Shown here one piece after another: positions 36,697 to 46,515 of a stretch of 64,000 bases of DNA (positions within the stretch are counted from its first letter, which is position 1; every line of letters begins with the position of its first letter). The stretch is taken from positions 1 through 64,000 of the forward strand of contig NZ_JAPTGG010000003.1 in the NCBI RefSeq assembly GCF_026891035.1, given 5' to 3'. The notes under the pieces were generated by a model. That model saw only the letters and a list, made by a program, of their open reading frames with translations. It ran no database searches and was not told where the DNA came from. The translations under genes were made by a program, and so were the position numbers. This stretch comes from Dasania phycosphaerae (GTDB lineage: Bacteria; Pseudomonadota; Gammaproteobacteria; Pseudomonadales; Dasaniaceae).

Positions 36697-36715
36697 GCCT
36701 GATTAAAGGGCTTAT

Positions 36716-37813
36716 ATGCTTATTCGGCGGTTAGAAATAACCGATGTGCGCAATGTTAAGCACGCTAATATCGTGGACCTGTCCCCGATATCTATCTTTT
36801 ATGGGGTTAACGGCAGCGGTAAGACCACGCTGCTGGAATCCATACATATATTGTCTTCAGCCAAATCTTTCCGCAGCCACAAACTCAAGCCGCTTATTAA
36901 TAATGAGGCTGAGCGCTGTGTGGTTTTTGCCGAGGTGGCGGTGCAGGGCGATGAAGATCTGTTTCACCCCATAGGGGTGCAGCGCAGCCGTTCGGGCGAG
37001 GGCTTGATAAAGATTAACGGCGAGAATGTGCGCTCGGCGGCGCAGCTGGCTGAGGCTCTGCCATTGCAGGTTATTAATTCCGACACCTTCCTATTATTAG
37101 GTGGTGGCCCGGTAGTGCGCAGGCAGTTTTTAGACTGGGGCGTGTTCCACGTGGAACATGGCTTCCACGAGGCTTGGAAAGGCTTTCAGCGCTGTTTAAA
37201 ACAACGGAATAGTTTGCTGCGACATGATAGAATAGACGGCCCTACCTTGCAGGTATGGACGCGAGAGTATGTGAAACTCAGTGAGCAATTAGATCACTAC
37301 CGGGCACAGTATTTACGGCAGTTTAGCCCTGTGTTTGAACGCTGTTTAGCACAGCTTAGCAACCTTAGCGGCATAGAGTTACGCTATCAAAGAGGTTGGG
37401 CTAAAGATCAAACACTGGAGGCAGCCCTAGCTGCGCAAAGTGAGAGTGAACAGCAACAGGGTTACACTCTGAGCGGGCCGCATAGAGCGGATCTACGAAT
37501 ACTCTATCAAGGCCAGCTGGCAGCAGACATACTCTCCAGAGGCCAGCAAAAACTAATTGTTTGCGCCTTGCGAGTAGCACAGGGCTATTTGCTTAGTGAG
37601 CTTAATCAGCGTAAATGCGCCTATTTGGTGGATGATTTACCCTCTGAGTTAGATGAGGACCACCGCAAGGCGCTATGCAGGTTGTTGGATGAGTTGGATT
37701 GCCAAGTATTTATTAGTTGTGTTGACCATCAAGACCTTAATGGCTGCTGGCAGCAAACTGACAAAGTTAAACTGTTCCACGTGGAACACGGTGTAGTAAC
37801 AGCGCAAACATAA
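36716..37813 (+). CDS. recF: Recombination mediator RecF, carrying two parS sites
   Basis: SMC-like ATPase that helps load RecA at gapped DNA. 365 aa: Walker A GVNGSGKT (30-37), ABC signature LSRGQQKL and Walker B YLVDDLPSELD. Two segments reading FHVEHG (near residues 144 and 354) are encoded by perfect parS palindromes in the same reading phase. The second is in the extreme C-terminal tail, where protein constraint should be weak. Confidence 0.97.
   Translation: MLIRRLEITDVRNVKHANIVDLSPISIFYGVNGSGKTTLLESIHILSSAKSFRSHKLKPLINNEAERCVVFAEVAVQGDEDLFHPIGVQRSRSGEGLIKINGENVRSAAQLAEALPLQVINSDTFLLLGGGPVVRRQFLDWGVFHVEHGFHEAWKGFQRCLKQRNSLLRHDRIDGPTLQVWTREYVKLSEQLDHYRAQYLRQFSPVFERCLAQLSNLSGIELRYQRGWAKDQTLEAALAAQSESEQQQGYTLSGPHRADLRILYQGQLAADILSRGQQKLIVCALRVAQGYLLSELNQRKCAYLVDDLPSELDEDHRKALCRLLDELDCQVFISCVDHQDLNGCWQQTDKVKLFHVEHGVVTAQT
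37143..37158. promoter_or_regulatory. parS: parS site 1 (inside recF)
   Basis: TGTTCCACGTGGAACA, a perfect 16-bp palindrome matching the ParB centromere consensus of pseudomonads. It lies about 11 kb from parB and within 8 kb of both origin candidates. Confidence 0.93.
37773..37788. promoter_or_regulatory. parS: parS site 2 (3' end of recF)
   Basis: A second identical TGTTCCACGTGGAACA, 630 bp from the first. It codes for FHVEH in the same frame as site 1. Confidence 0.93.
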
Positions 37814-37850
37814 GGCGCTAAAGCTAAGAATTATTAACGGCGGAAAAACT

Positions 37851-40265
37851 ATGAGCGAAGAAAATAACTACGATTCCTCCAGTATCAAGGTCTTAAAAGG
37901 CCTAGATGCAGTACGAAAGCGCCCCGGCATGTATATAGGGGACACGGATGATGGCACCGGCTTGCATCATATGGTGTTTGAAATCGTTGATAACTCTATA
38001 GATGAGGCTTTGGCGGGCCATTGCTCTAAAATTAAAGTTATTATCCACCCCGACGAGTCAGTCTCTGTATCGGATGATGGCCGGGGTATACCCACCGAAA
38101 TACATGAGGAGGGTGTCTCTGCCGCTGAAGTTATCATGACGGTATTACATGCCGGTGGTAAGTTTGATGACAATACCTACAAAGTCTCCGGCGGTTTGCA
38201 TGGAGTAGGGGTATCGGTAGTAAATGCGCTTTCCGAGGAGCTTAAGCTCACCATACGCCGTGGTGGCAAGATACATGAACAGATTTACCGTCACGGTGTG
38301 CCTCAGGAACCACTAGCCATCGTTGGTGATACTGAAACCACCGGCTCAGAAATACGTTTCAAGCCTTCGGCGGAAACCTTTACCAATATAGAGTACCACT
38401 TTGATCTACTGGCCAAGCGTCTGCGTGAATTAGCCTTCCTAAACTCTGGGGTGCATATAGAACTCACCGATGAGCGCAGTGGTAAGCAAGAGCAGTACGC
38501 CTATGAAGGTGGCTTGGGCGAATTTGTTGCCTACCTTAACCAAAATAAAACCCCTATCAATAAGCTATACCACTTCACCAGCATGAGTGACGAAGGCATA
38601 GGTGTAGAGGTGGCGCTACAATGGAATGACTCATACCAAGAAAATATATTCTGTTATACCAATAATATTCCCCAGCGCGATGGCGGTACCCACTTAGCAG
38701 GCTTCCGTGGCGCACTGACCCGTAGTTTAAACAACTATATAGAGCGCGAAGGCCTAGCTAAAAACAGCAAGGTAGCCACTAGCGGCGATGATGCCCGTGA
38801 AGGTTTAACCGCTATTATCTCGGTAAAAGTACCCGATCCTAAGTTCTCATCACAAACTAAGGACAAGCTGGTTTCCTCGGAGGTAAAAACAGCGGTAGAA
38901 CAGGCCATGGGCCAGCACTTTGGTGACTACCTGCTAGAAAGCCCCCAAGAAGCCAAGCTAGTAGTAGGCAAAATGATAGATGCCGCCCGCGCTCGTGAAG
39001 CCGCCCGCAAGGCACGTGAAATGACGCGCCGTAAAGGTGCGTTGGATATCGCTGGGCTACCGGGTAAATTGGCGGACTGCCAAGAAAAAGATCCCGCTTT
39101 ATCAGAGGTATACCTGGTGGAGGGTGACTCGGCCGGTGGCTCAGCCAAACAGGGCCGCGACCGTCGCACCCAAGCTATATTGCCCTTGAAAGGTAAAATC
39201 CTAAACGTAGAAAAAGCCCGTTTTGATAAAATGCTTTCCTCGGTAGAAGTAGGCACCATAGTTACAGCCTTGGGCTGTGGCATAGGTAAGTCAGAGTTTG
39301 ACCCTGATAAGCTGCGCTACCACAGCATTATCATCATGACCGACGCCGACGTGGATGGCTCGCATATACGTACCCTGCTGCTGACCTTCTTCTTCAGGCA
39401 AATGCCAGAGTTAATAGAGCGCGGCCATGTTTTTATTGCCCAGCCACCGCTGTATAAAATTAACCGCGGTAAGCAACACCAATATCTAAAAGATGAAGAT
39501 GCATTTAGACAGTATCTTACTCAAAACGCCTTAGAAAACGCCTCGCTACACGTCAATGCCGACGCACCAGGCATTAGCGGCGAGGGGCTATGGGACTTAG
39601 TGACAGAGAGCCGCACAGTACAGGCCACTATAGACCGTCTGTCACGCTTATATCCCAGCGAAGTGATGAGTGCCATGATCAATGTTGAGGCACTCACCGT
39701 CGATAAAATGAATAACCGTGAATATGTGGAAAACTGGATAAAACCTCTACAAGAGCATTTTACTAGTGAAAAACAGCAATCCATTAGCTACAAAGTATCG
39801 GTACAAGAAGATACAGAGCGCCACCTGTTTTTACCGGTAGCCACCATTACCGCCCACGGTATAGACCGCGATTATCGCTTTGACCACGAGTTTTTTGCAT
39901 CTAATGACTATAAATCTATAGTTACCTTGGGTGACAAGCTCAAAGGCCTAATTGAAGAGGGCGCCTATGTACAAAGAGGCGAAAAAACCATACCCGTGGC
40001 CAGCTTTGATGAAGCCCTGACTTGGTTAATGGCACAGGCCGAAAAAGGCATTAACATACAGCGCTATAAAGGTCTGGGTGAAATGAACCCCGAGCAGCTT
40101 TGGGAAACCACCATGGATCCAGAAGAGCGCCGCATGTTACGCGTGACTATAGAAGACGCGATTACCGCTGATCAAATATTCACCACCTTAATGGGCGACC
40201 AAGTAGAGCCGCGTAGAGACTTTATAGAAGAGAACGCGCTGAAGGTGGCCAACTTAGACGTTTGA
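37851..40265 (+). CDS. gyrB: DNA gyrase subunit B
   Basis: ATPase subunit of gyrase. 804 aa: GHKL ATPase with KRPGMYIGDT and GLHGVGVSVVNALS, the TOPRIM domain with EGDSAGGSAKQGRDR and DADVDGSHI, and the gyrase B C-terminal domain ending in ENALKVANLDV. It follows recF by 37 bp and is closed by an intrinsic terminator, so dnaA-dnaN-recF-gyrB can be one transcription unit. Confidence 0.98.
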   Translation: MSEENNYDSSSIKVLKGLDAVRKRPGMYIGDTDDGTGLHHMVFEIVDNSIDEALAGHCSKIKVIIHPDESVSVSDDGRGIPTEIHEEGVSAAEVIMTVLHAGGKFDDNTYKVSGGLHGVGVSVVNALSEELKLTIRRGGKIHEQIYRHGVPQEPLAIVGDTETTGSEIRFKPSAETFTNIEYHFDLLAKRLRELAFLNSGVHIELTDERSGKQEQYAYEGGLGEFVAYLNQNKTPINKLYHFTSMSDEGIGVEVALQWNDSYQENIFCYTNNIPQRDGGTHLAGFRGALTRSLNNYIEREGLAKNSKVATSGDDAREGLTAIISVKVPDPKFSSQTKDKLVSSEVKTAVEQAMGQHFGDYLLESPQEAKLVVGKMIDAARAREAARKAREMTRRKGALDIAGLPGKLADCQEKDPALSEVYLVEGDSAGGSAKQGRDRRTQAILPLKGKILNVEKARFDKMLSSVEVGTIVTALGCGIGKSEFDPDKLRYHSIIIMTDADVDGSHIRTLLLTFFFRQMPELIERGHVFIAQPPLYKINRGKQHQYLKDEDAFRQYLTQNALENASLHVNADAPGISGEGLWDLVTESRTVQATIDRLSRLYPSEVMSAMINVEALTVDKMNNREYVENWIKPLQEHFTSEKQQSISYKVSVQEDTERHLFLPVATITAHGIDRDYRFDHEFFASNDYKSIVTLGDKLKGLIEEGAYVQRGEKTIPVASFDEALTWLMAQAEKGINIQRYKGLGEMNPEQLWETTMDPEERRMLRVTIEDAITADQIFTTLMGDQVEPRRDFIEENALKVANLDV

Positions 40266-40284
40266 TGCTAAGTTATTGATATTT

Positions 40285-40316
40285 AAGGGGTTTCTTTTAA
40301 AGGGAACCCCTTTTTT
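40285..40316 (+). terminator. Intrinsic terminator after gyrB
   Basis: AAGGGGTT pairs with AACCCCTT around a 10- to 12-nt loop, followed by T6. It lies about 20 bp after the gyrB stop. Confidence 0.9.
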
Positions 40317-40367
40317 ATGGTCTGCCACAAAGCGGCTGCTAAGAACTAAAATAATAATATATACCAT

Positions 40368-41966
40368 GTGCAGGTTAGTCTTATCGCTTACTTCATAACT
40401 ACATTTATAACTACAGGGTTATGGCATGTAACCCCGCGCGGCTATGCGTATAGGCGCTATTGCTTAATAGTGACGCTATTGGGTTTGTTATATTCCACAC
40501 AAAGCCATGCGGTTTCCTTTCTCTCTTTCGATCCCCGGTCTATGGCTATGGGTGGCACCGGAGTGGTCACAGCTAAGCCGCAGCAGGCCAGTTTATTTAA
40601 TCCTGCTTTACTGCTGGCGCCACAGCTTAAAAAAAATCAACGTGCATTTGCCGGTGGATTTATAGGCGCGCGTTTATTGGATAGGGATGGGTTTTTAGCG
40701 GCGGTAGATAATTATCAAGACAATAAAGCCGAAGAAGTGTTCGACCAGCGCTTTAAGCTTGCCAAAGCTAACTACCAAAAAGGTAGCTTGAGTAGCGACG
40801 AAGTGCGGGATGTAGCAAATGCGGCAGAGCATTGGTTGGAAGATATTAACCAGTTATCAGATAAACCTTTGCGAGCAGCGCTTAGTTATGGCTTTGGCGG
40901 CGGAAAAACCCAGGACACTATGGCCTGGGGTGCACATTACCGGCACTACTCGGTACTGGGGGCGCGTATAGAGGTAGCGGCTATCGATAACCTAAGGGTT
41001 AAGCAAGCCATAGAAATACTAAATATTATTGCTGATGTGGCTGATCAAAGCGCCGATATAGCCGAGTTAGCTGAAGCTTTAGATACCCAAGGCCTAGAGC
41101 AATTAATTATAGAGGCTATTAATAGCGGCGAAGTTTCGGATGAATTGGCGGCCTTTTACGATTTACCCGGCGTACAAGAGTTGGTAGCAGAATCGATAAA
41201 AGCCGGTGAATTAGTGACACCATTAAATGAGTATTTTGATTTTGAGGGCTTAGCAGCAGCCTTACAAAATAATGCCGATACGGAGGATAAGCCTGAACTT
41301 AAACGCTACTTACGCTATCAAATCCCTGAACAGTTTGAGTCCACTATCTCAGTTGAGGGCGCCGAGGTAGATGAAACCAGTGTCAGCTACGCCACACAGC
41401 TACCGGCTGATCCTGCCCTACAAGTAGGTGTTAATTTAAAACATATCAAGCTAACCACTATAGGGCTAACTGAAAGAGTCGAAGAGTTCGAATACAACGA
41501 TATTAAAAACTCAAAATACAGAAAAGAGTATCGCAGCATCAATGCCGATGCGGGTGTGTTTTATAAAATATCCCCACGTTATGCTGTAGCCGCCGTGGTT
41601 AAAAATATCTTGCCTAAAAACTATCACACTGCCAATGGCCATACTATTAAATATAGACCGCTGCTACGTATAGCGGGCAGCTATAAACAAAAAAAATTAC
41701 AGCTAGTAGCCGATTTAGATATAACTCGTAACGATCCATTAGGTTACGACCCCGATAAGCAATATTTGGGATTAGGTGCAGAGTGGATGATAGTGCCTAG
41801 AGCAGCTATAAGAGCTGGCTTAAGAAATAACCTACATAATGATGAACGGTTATACTCACTGGGTTTTGGGGTGGGATCAAAAAACGCCAGTGTGGACTTC
41901 GCCATAGCAAAATCTAACAAAAATGAAGAATTAGGTGCGGCTTTGCAAATAGCGATTAAATTTTAA
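40368..41966 (+). CDS. TraF-like outer-membrane beta-barrel protein
   Basis: Resembles the family annotated as conjugal transfer TraF-like (TraF_2), exported proteins of unknown role with a FadL/OmpP1-like opening (SFDPRSMAMGGTGVVTA...ASLFNPALL). A hydrophobic signal segment ends with TQSHAVSF near residue 50. The start is uncertain: GTG 40368 gives an unusually long 30-residue lead, and an internal GTG near 40470 would give a short signal. The middle (about 110-310) has acidic helical segments. The C-terminal half alternates hydrophobic strands and ends in Phe, as outer-membrane proteins do. No other transfer genes are nearby, so the name does not imply conjugation. Confidence 0.7.
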   Translation: MQVSLIAYFITTFITTGLWHVTPRGYAYRRYCLIVTLLGLLYSTQSHAVSFLSFDPRSMAMGGTGVVTAKPQQASLFNPALLLAPQLKKNQRAFAGGFIGARLLDRDGFLAAVDNYQDNKAEEVFDQRFKLAKANYQKGSLSSDEVRDVANAAEHWLEDINQLSDKPLRAALSYGFGGGKTQDTMAWGAHYRHYSVLGARIEVAAIDNLRVKQAIEILNIIADVADQSADIAELAEALDTQGLEQLIIEAINSGEVSDELAAFYDLPGVQELVAESIKAGELVTPLNEYFDFEGLAAALQNNADTEDKPELKRYLRYQIPEQFESTISVEGAEVDETSVSYATQLPADPALQVGVNLKHIKLTTIGLTERVEEFEYNDIKNSKYRKEYRSINADAGVFYKISPRYAVAAVVKNILPKNYHTANGHTIKYRPLLRIAGSYKQKKLQLVADLDITRNDPLGYDPDKQYLGLGAEWMIVPRAAIRAGLRNNLHNDERLYSLGFGVGSKNASVDFAIAKSNKNEELGAALQIAIKF

Positions 41967-43171
41967 TTGTTAGCAGCTTTAATTAACGGAAAGGCAGTAC
42001 TGCGCCATAGAAAAAACAAATAAAACAATAATAATGGCAAGGTCATTAATAGCACTCCTTGCCATTGGTAGTGATATAAAAACCAACCAGAACTTAATGC
42101 CGCAATAGCCTGGCATGTAAACAAAATAAAATCGTTAGTGGCTTGGACTTTAAATCTATCTTCATGGTTGTGCCCCATAGGCAACAGGGTAGTACCGGCA
42201 ATAAACAGAAAATTCCAGCCTATGCCTAATAACACTAAGGCCAGCCAAAAATGTATAAAGTGATTGTTGTACATAGCGATGACAACGCAAATTAAAAAGG
42301 TCATTAAGCCCGGCCATAGCACCCAGCGAAAACCACAGCGGCGTATTAACAAACCGGCAAGCAAGGAGGGTAAGTACATGGCGGCAATATGTGACTGAAT
42401 AACTAGCTTAGTATGGTCTAGGCTATGGCCCATATGCTGATGCATAGTTAAGGGTGTTGCCGTCATAATAAAACTCATCACCATATAAGCCACCACCGAT
42501 GAGAGTAAGGCTAATAGTAAAATGGGCGAGCGCAGTATTAATTGCCAGCCACTATGCGTCGATGGGCTAAGGTCTGAGGCTAGATTGCTAACAGGGCTGT
42601 CACGGGTAAAGGCTAATAACAGCACACAAAGTGCAAAAATTATCGCTAGTAATAAATATGAACCTATAAAATCATAGGCAATTAAAGATTTCCCCAGCAA
42701 GGCAATTTCAGGCCCTATAAAGGCTGATAATAAACCGCCCAATAATAGTATGGAGGTAACAGTGGCAGCTTGTGCCACCCCCGCATGTTCAATGACCGCA
42801 AAGCGATACTGATGAGCAGAGGCCATGGTAAAGCCCATTAAAAAGGTAGCGGCACAAAACTGATAAAAGTTTTTATCCCATAAACTCAGTGCTGATAACA
42901 AAGCCGAGCCACAGGCCAAAACCGCAAAACCTAAAAAAACCTTTTTACGGCCATAACGCGTTTGCAATTTTCCCAGGGGGATAGCGCTACAGGCAACCCC
43001 CACTATCATTAGTGCTACCGGTAGGGTGGCTTGGTCCTGTGAGGGAGCAATATGGGTGGCGATTAGGCTGGCTATAAACACCACCAGCGAACCGCCAGAG
43101 TTCATTAAGGCATAGGCCAGCACCAGCAGCCACACAGAAGTGGGCAGTTGAGCGAATAAGCGTTTAATCAA
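41963..43171 (-). CDS. Major facilitator superfamily transporter
   Basis: 402-aa inner-membrane protein with about 12 hydrophobic helices and the MFS loop motif between helices 2 and 3 (GKLQTRYGRKKVFLG). The substrate cannot be read from the sequence. It ends 4 bp inside the convergent TraF-like gene and is 24 bp downstream of the DUF4382 lipoprotein gene. Confidence 0.85.
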   Translation of the reverse strand: MIKRLFAQLPTSVWLLVLAYALMNSGGSLVVFIASLIATHIAPSQDQATLPVALMIVGVACSAIPLGKLQTRYGRKKVFLGFAVLACGSALLSALSLWDKNFYQFCAATFLMGFTMASAHQYRFAVIEHAGVAQAATVTSILLLGGLLSAFIGPEIALLGKSLIAYDFIGSYLLLAIIFALCVLLLAFTRDSPVSNLASDLSPSTHSGWQLILRSPILLLALLSSVVAYMVMSFIMTATPLTMHQHMGHSLDHTKLVIQSHIAAMYLPSLLAGLLIRRCGFRWVLWPGLMTFLICVVIAMYNNHFIHFWLALVLLGIGWNFLFIAGTTLLPMGHNHEDRFKVQATNDFILFTCQAIAALSSGWFLYHYQWQGVLLMTLPLLLFYLFFLWRSTAFPLIKAANN

Positions 43172-43195
43172 AAAAAACCTTTAGGGCCGGTCTGA

Positions 43196-44092
43196 TTAAT
43201 CTAATAAAACATCACTAAGATTATCGTCGGCTACAGTAATATTGAGTGGGTCGCTAAATTCTATATCAGCGCTGTCATCATCAAAAGGCTGATCATTTAC
43301 CGCGTCACAGGTGAAGCTTAAGCTGTAATCGCCCTGGGGAACAAAGCCCAGGGTGAATTCATAGCGATCGTTTTCGGCATTGTAATTAACGGCACTGGAG
43401 CTAAGCACGTCATCGTCATTGCCTTGCATATCTTGTAATAGGCTGTCGTGGCCTGCAAATAAGTAAACCGCATTGCCTACCGCATTGTTGGGGTCGTTAT
43501 CACAATTAACATCTAATACTAAACTGTCGGCAAGTACACCACTAACAGTATAAGCATTGATGCTGTCGACTACCCGTATAACAGGCTTCATTTGATATTT
43601 ACCGCTGCCCGTTAAGTGTATGGATTTACGCAATTCAAAATCCAAGGCGATATGAGTATTGTCGCCAGCCCCTACCGTAAAAGGGTGATTAAGTTTTAAG
43701 CCAGATTGGCTGCCGCTAGGTATGCGCAAAGTGTGTTGATTGCCATTAACAACGATATAAGTATCTGACTCATCGATAGCTAGCCGCAGCCAATTATAAT
43801 CACCGGCATTGAGCGCGTGTTCATCTAACAGCGAAATAAAATTTTCACCCTGATAATCTAATAGATTAACAGCCTGGGTTTCATCGAAGTCTATAGTAAA
43901 AGCTTGACCATCTATGGGTTTTACTTCTATGGCGGTAAATGCCACCACCACTGCACTGGCTTGCTCAACAGGGCCGTCGGTAACACTAACGGTGAGTTGG
44001 CCTTGTGTGTTGCTACTAGAACCGCCACTGCCGCCACAGCCCAGCAGTAGTGAGGAGGCCATAGCAGCAGCGATAAGAGTTTGGGTATTCAT
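43196..44092 (-). CDS. DUF4382 lipoprotein
   Basis: From ATG 44092 the product is 298 aa and starts with a lipoprotein signal: MNTQTLIAAAMASSLLLGC, with Cys19 as the lipidation site, then a Gly/Ser-rich linker. The next part (GQLTVSVTDGPVEQASAVVV... and AGDYNWLRLAID) matches the DUF4382 beta-sandwich family, of unknown function. The C-terminal third is Asp/Asn-rich. An in-frame start eight codons upstream would disturb the signal. Confidence 0.85.
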   Translation of the reverse strand: MNTQTLIAAAMASSLLLGCGGSGGSSSNTQGQLTVSVTDGPVEQASAVVVAFTAIEVKPIDGQAFTIDFDETQAVNLLDYQGENFISLLDEHALNAGDYNWLRLAIDESDTYIVVNGNQHTLRIPSGSQSGLKLNHPFTVGAGDNTHIALDFELRKSIHLTGSGKYQMKPVIRVVDSINAYTVSGVLADSLVLDVNCDNDPNNAVGNAVYLFAGHDSLLQDMQGNDDDVLSSSAVNYNAENDRYEFTLGFVPQGDYSLSFTCDAVNDQPFDDDSADIEFSDPLNITVADDNLSDVLLD

Positions 44093-44261
44093 GAGATAAG
44101 CTTGGTAATCAAACAATAGCTAAAGTGTGGCTATAGCGGGGTTAAACCGCAAGCATAGAGTGAAAGCAGTGAGAATAACTGCAAAAAAATAGCAAAAATA
44201 CAAAGACGCAAGTGCTATATAAAGCTTTGTTACAAGCTCAAAAACAGCTAAACAAAAAAAC

Positions 44262-45722
44262 TTAGTTTTTGCCTGGCAGCATAAGCTTAGCAAACAATTG
44301 CTGCACATCGTCACTGGGGGCAGGGGTAAGCAAGCTGACAATAATGACGGTAGCCAAAGAAAAGAAAAACCCCGGCACTAACTCATATAAATCAAACCAT
44401 CCGCCGCTAAACTGCGCCCAAACTACCACGGTAGTACCGCCCACAAATATGCCAGCCATGGCCGCAGCGGCGGTCATGCGCCGCCAATATAAGCTCACCA
44501 ATAAGGCCGGGCCAAAGGCTGCGCCTAGGCCGCCCCAGGCATAGGCAACCACATCTAACACTTTACTATTGGGGTCTAAGGCCATTAGGCAGGCAAGGGT
44601 GGCTAACAAAACCACTGCAGCCCTACCCAGCTTAAGTGCCACAGAGGAGTGTATGTCTCTTTTAGTCCAGGCATCAATAATATCTTCGGCTAGGGCGGAA
44701 GAGCACACTAATAGTTGCGAATCCACGGTACTCATAATAGCGGCCAAAATAGCGGCAAGTAATACGCCGGCAACCACAGGATTGAATATAACTTCTACTA
44801 ATACCATAAAGACTTTTTCCGGGTCGGCCAGCGGCTGAGCAATATAGGCTGCGCCTACCATGCCCACCAGCACTGACATGCTATACACCAATAGCGACCA
44901 ACTAATACCTATAGTGGCAGCCGTGGGTACATCATCCTCACTGCGTACGGCCTTAAAGCGCGCCAAGATATGGGGTTGGCCAAAATAAGCCAAGCCCCAG
45001 CCAACCAAGCTGGCCCAAGCAATAAAAGTCAGCGGCTCGCCATGCCTATTAGTCCACAGCTCTAACATGGCTGGGTTTTGTGCGGCTAAGTTACCGCGAA
45101 AATCATCCATGCCGCTAAGGGCAACAGCGGGCACAATAATTAAGGCCAGCGTCATCAGCAGTGCCTGTACTACATCAGTCCAAGAAACCGCTAAAAAACC
45201 ACCAAACAAGGTATAGGAAATAACTGCTAAGGTGCCCAGTATTACCGCTAGCTGATAGTCCATACCAAAAACAGAAACAAATAGCTTGCCGCCGCCCATT
45301 AGGCCTGAGCTCACATAAAAGAGAAAAAACAATAAAATAAACACAGCACAAATACTGCGTAACCAAGGGCTACTGACCGCAAAGCGACGTTGGAAATAGG
45401 CGGGCAGGGTAACGGCATCGTCTAAAGCGTAACTGTATTTGCGTAGCCGGCGGGCTAATAGTAGCCAAGCAGCGGCGACGCCCATACATAAACCTATGGC
45501 CATCCAAGCGGCTTCTATACCTGCAATATAAGCATAGCCAGGTAAGCCTATTAACACCCAGCCCGACATATCAGAGGCACCAGCACTTAAGGCTGCCACC
45601 CAGGGTGATAAGCTGCGCCCACCCAAATAATAATCGCTGGCATCATGGGTGCGCCTATAGGCATAAACGCCCAGAGTAAAAACTAGCGCGATGTACAGAC
45701 AAAAAGTGACAGTGATAATCAT
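44262..45722 (-). CDS. putP: Sodium/proline symporter PutP
   Basis: SSS-family transporter importing proline with Na+. 486 aa, about 13 membrane helices. Hallmarks: DYYLGGRSL, ASDMSGWVLIGLPG near residue 50 and the GGFLAVSWTDVVQ segment. No putA lies nearby. Monocistronic by spacing. Confidence 0.93.
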   Translation of the reverse strand: MIITVTFCLYIALVFTLGVYAYRRTHDASDYYLGGRSLSPWVAALSAGASDMSGWVLIGLPGYAYIAGIEAAWMAIGLCMGVAAAWLLLARRLRKYSYALDDAVTLPAYFQRRFAVSSPWLRSICAVFILLFFLFYVSSGLMGGGKLFVSVFGMDYQLAVILGTLAVISYTLFGGFLAVSWTDVVQALLMTLALIIVPAVALSGMDDFRGNLAAQNPAMLELWTNRHGEPLTFIAWASLVGWGLAYFGQPHILARFKAVRSEDDVPTAATIGISWSLLVYSMSVLVGMVGAAYIAQPLADPEKVFMVLVEVIFNPVVAGVLLAAILAAIMSTVDSQLLVCSSALAEDIIDAWTKRDIHSSVALKLGRAAVVLLATLACLMALDPNSKVLDVVAYAWGGLGAAFGPALLVSLYWRRMTAAAAMAGIFVGGTTVVVWAQFSGGWFDLYELVPGFFFSLATVIIVSLLTPAPSDDVQQLFAKLMLPGKN

Positions 45723-45777
45723 AAGTTTTGGCTCTTGTTATTATTACTATGATTGTGCTGTTGTTAATAAACTAACC

Positions 45778-46509
45778 TTAGCGCTGGCTGGGCAGTTTTG
45801 CCACCTCGCTTTCTATCCATTGTTTGGCTAAGTCATTAACCTCGCGGCTGCTCTTGCCGCTGGTTTCTATAGGCTGGCCTATTACTATCGTTATAGTGCC
45901 AGGGTATTTTAAAAATTTATCAGCAGGCCAGTACACCCCGGCATTGTGGGCTATGGGCACTACTGGCGCATCTGCGGCTACAGCAATATTAGCACCGCCG
46001 CGGGCGTAGTTGCCGGTATGGCCTGGGTCTATGCGGGTACCCTCGGGAAAAATTAACACATTACGGCCCTGAGCTATCATGGCTACGCCATCACTTTGAA
46101 TTTTTTTAAGGGCTTGTTTGGGGTTGCTGCGATCTATAGCTATTGGCTCTACCATGGCTAGGCCCCAGCCAAACACAGGGATTTTTAATAATTCTTTTTT
46201 TAGCACTATGCAAACTGGCGCTAAAAAATATTGTAAAAAATAGGTTTCCCACTGGCTTTGATGCTTAGATAAAGCGACATAGGCTCTGTGCTTGGGCAAA
46301 TTTTCCTGCCCTATTATGGTAAATTTTAAGCCTAATACCCAGCGTGCCCAGTGTATGGTGCATCTATTCCAGCCCAAAATATAACGGCTACGTATGGGGT
46401 AGGGTAAAAACTTAAACAGCAAAACACCGGTGCTACAAAACCAAATCGTGAGTAAGGCATAGCCGGTGTAAAATAAAAAAGCACGTAGGCCTAAAAACAG
46501 TTTTCTCAT
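45778..46509 (-). CDS. plsC: 1-acyl-sn-glycerol-3-phosphate acyltransferase
   Basis: Makes phosphatidic acid. 243 aa with an N-terminal membrane segment, acyltransferase block I SKHQSQWETY (His83 and an acidic Glu88 in place of the usual Asp) and block III FPEGTR. Six bases from gmhB. The plsC-gmhB-glyS-glyQ order matches the Pseudomonas origin region. Confidence 0.94.
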   Translation of the reverse strand: MRKLFLGLRAFLFYTGYALLTIWFCSTGVLLFKFLPYPIRSRYILGWNRCTIHWARWVLGLKFTIIGQENLPKHRAYVALSKHQSQWETYFLQYFLAPVCIVLKKELLKIPVFGWGLAMVEPIAIDRSNPKQALKKIQSDGVAMIAQGRNVLIFPEGTRIDPGHTGNYARGGANIAVAADAPVVPIAHNAGVYWPADKFLKYPGTITIVIGQPIETSGKSSREVNDLAKQWIESEVAKLPSQR

Positions 46510-46515
46510 ACGTTA

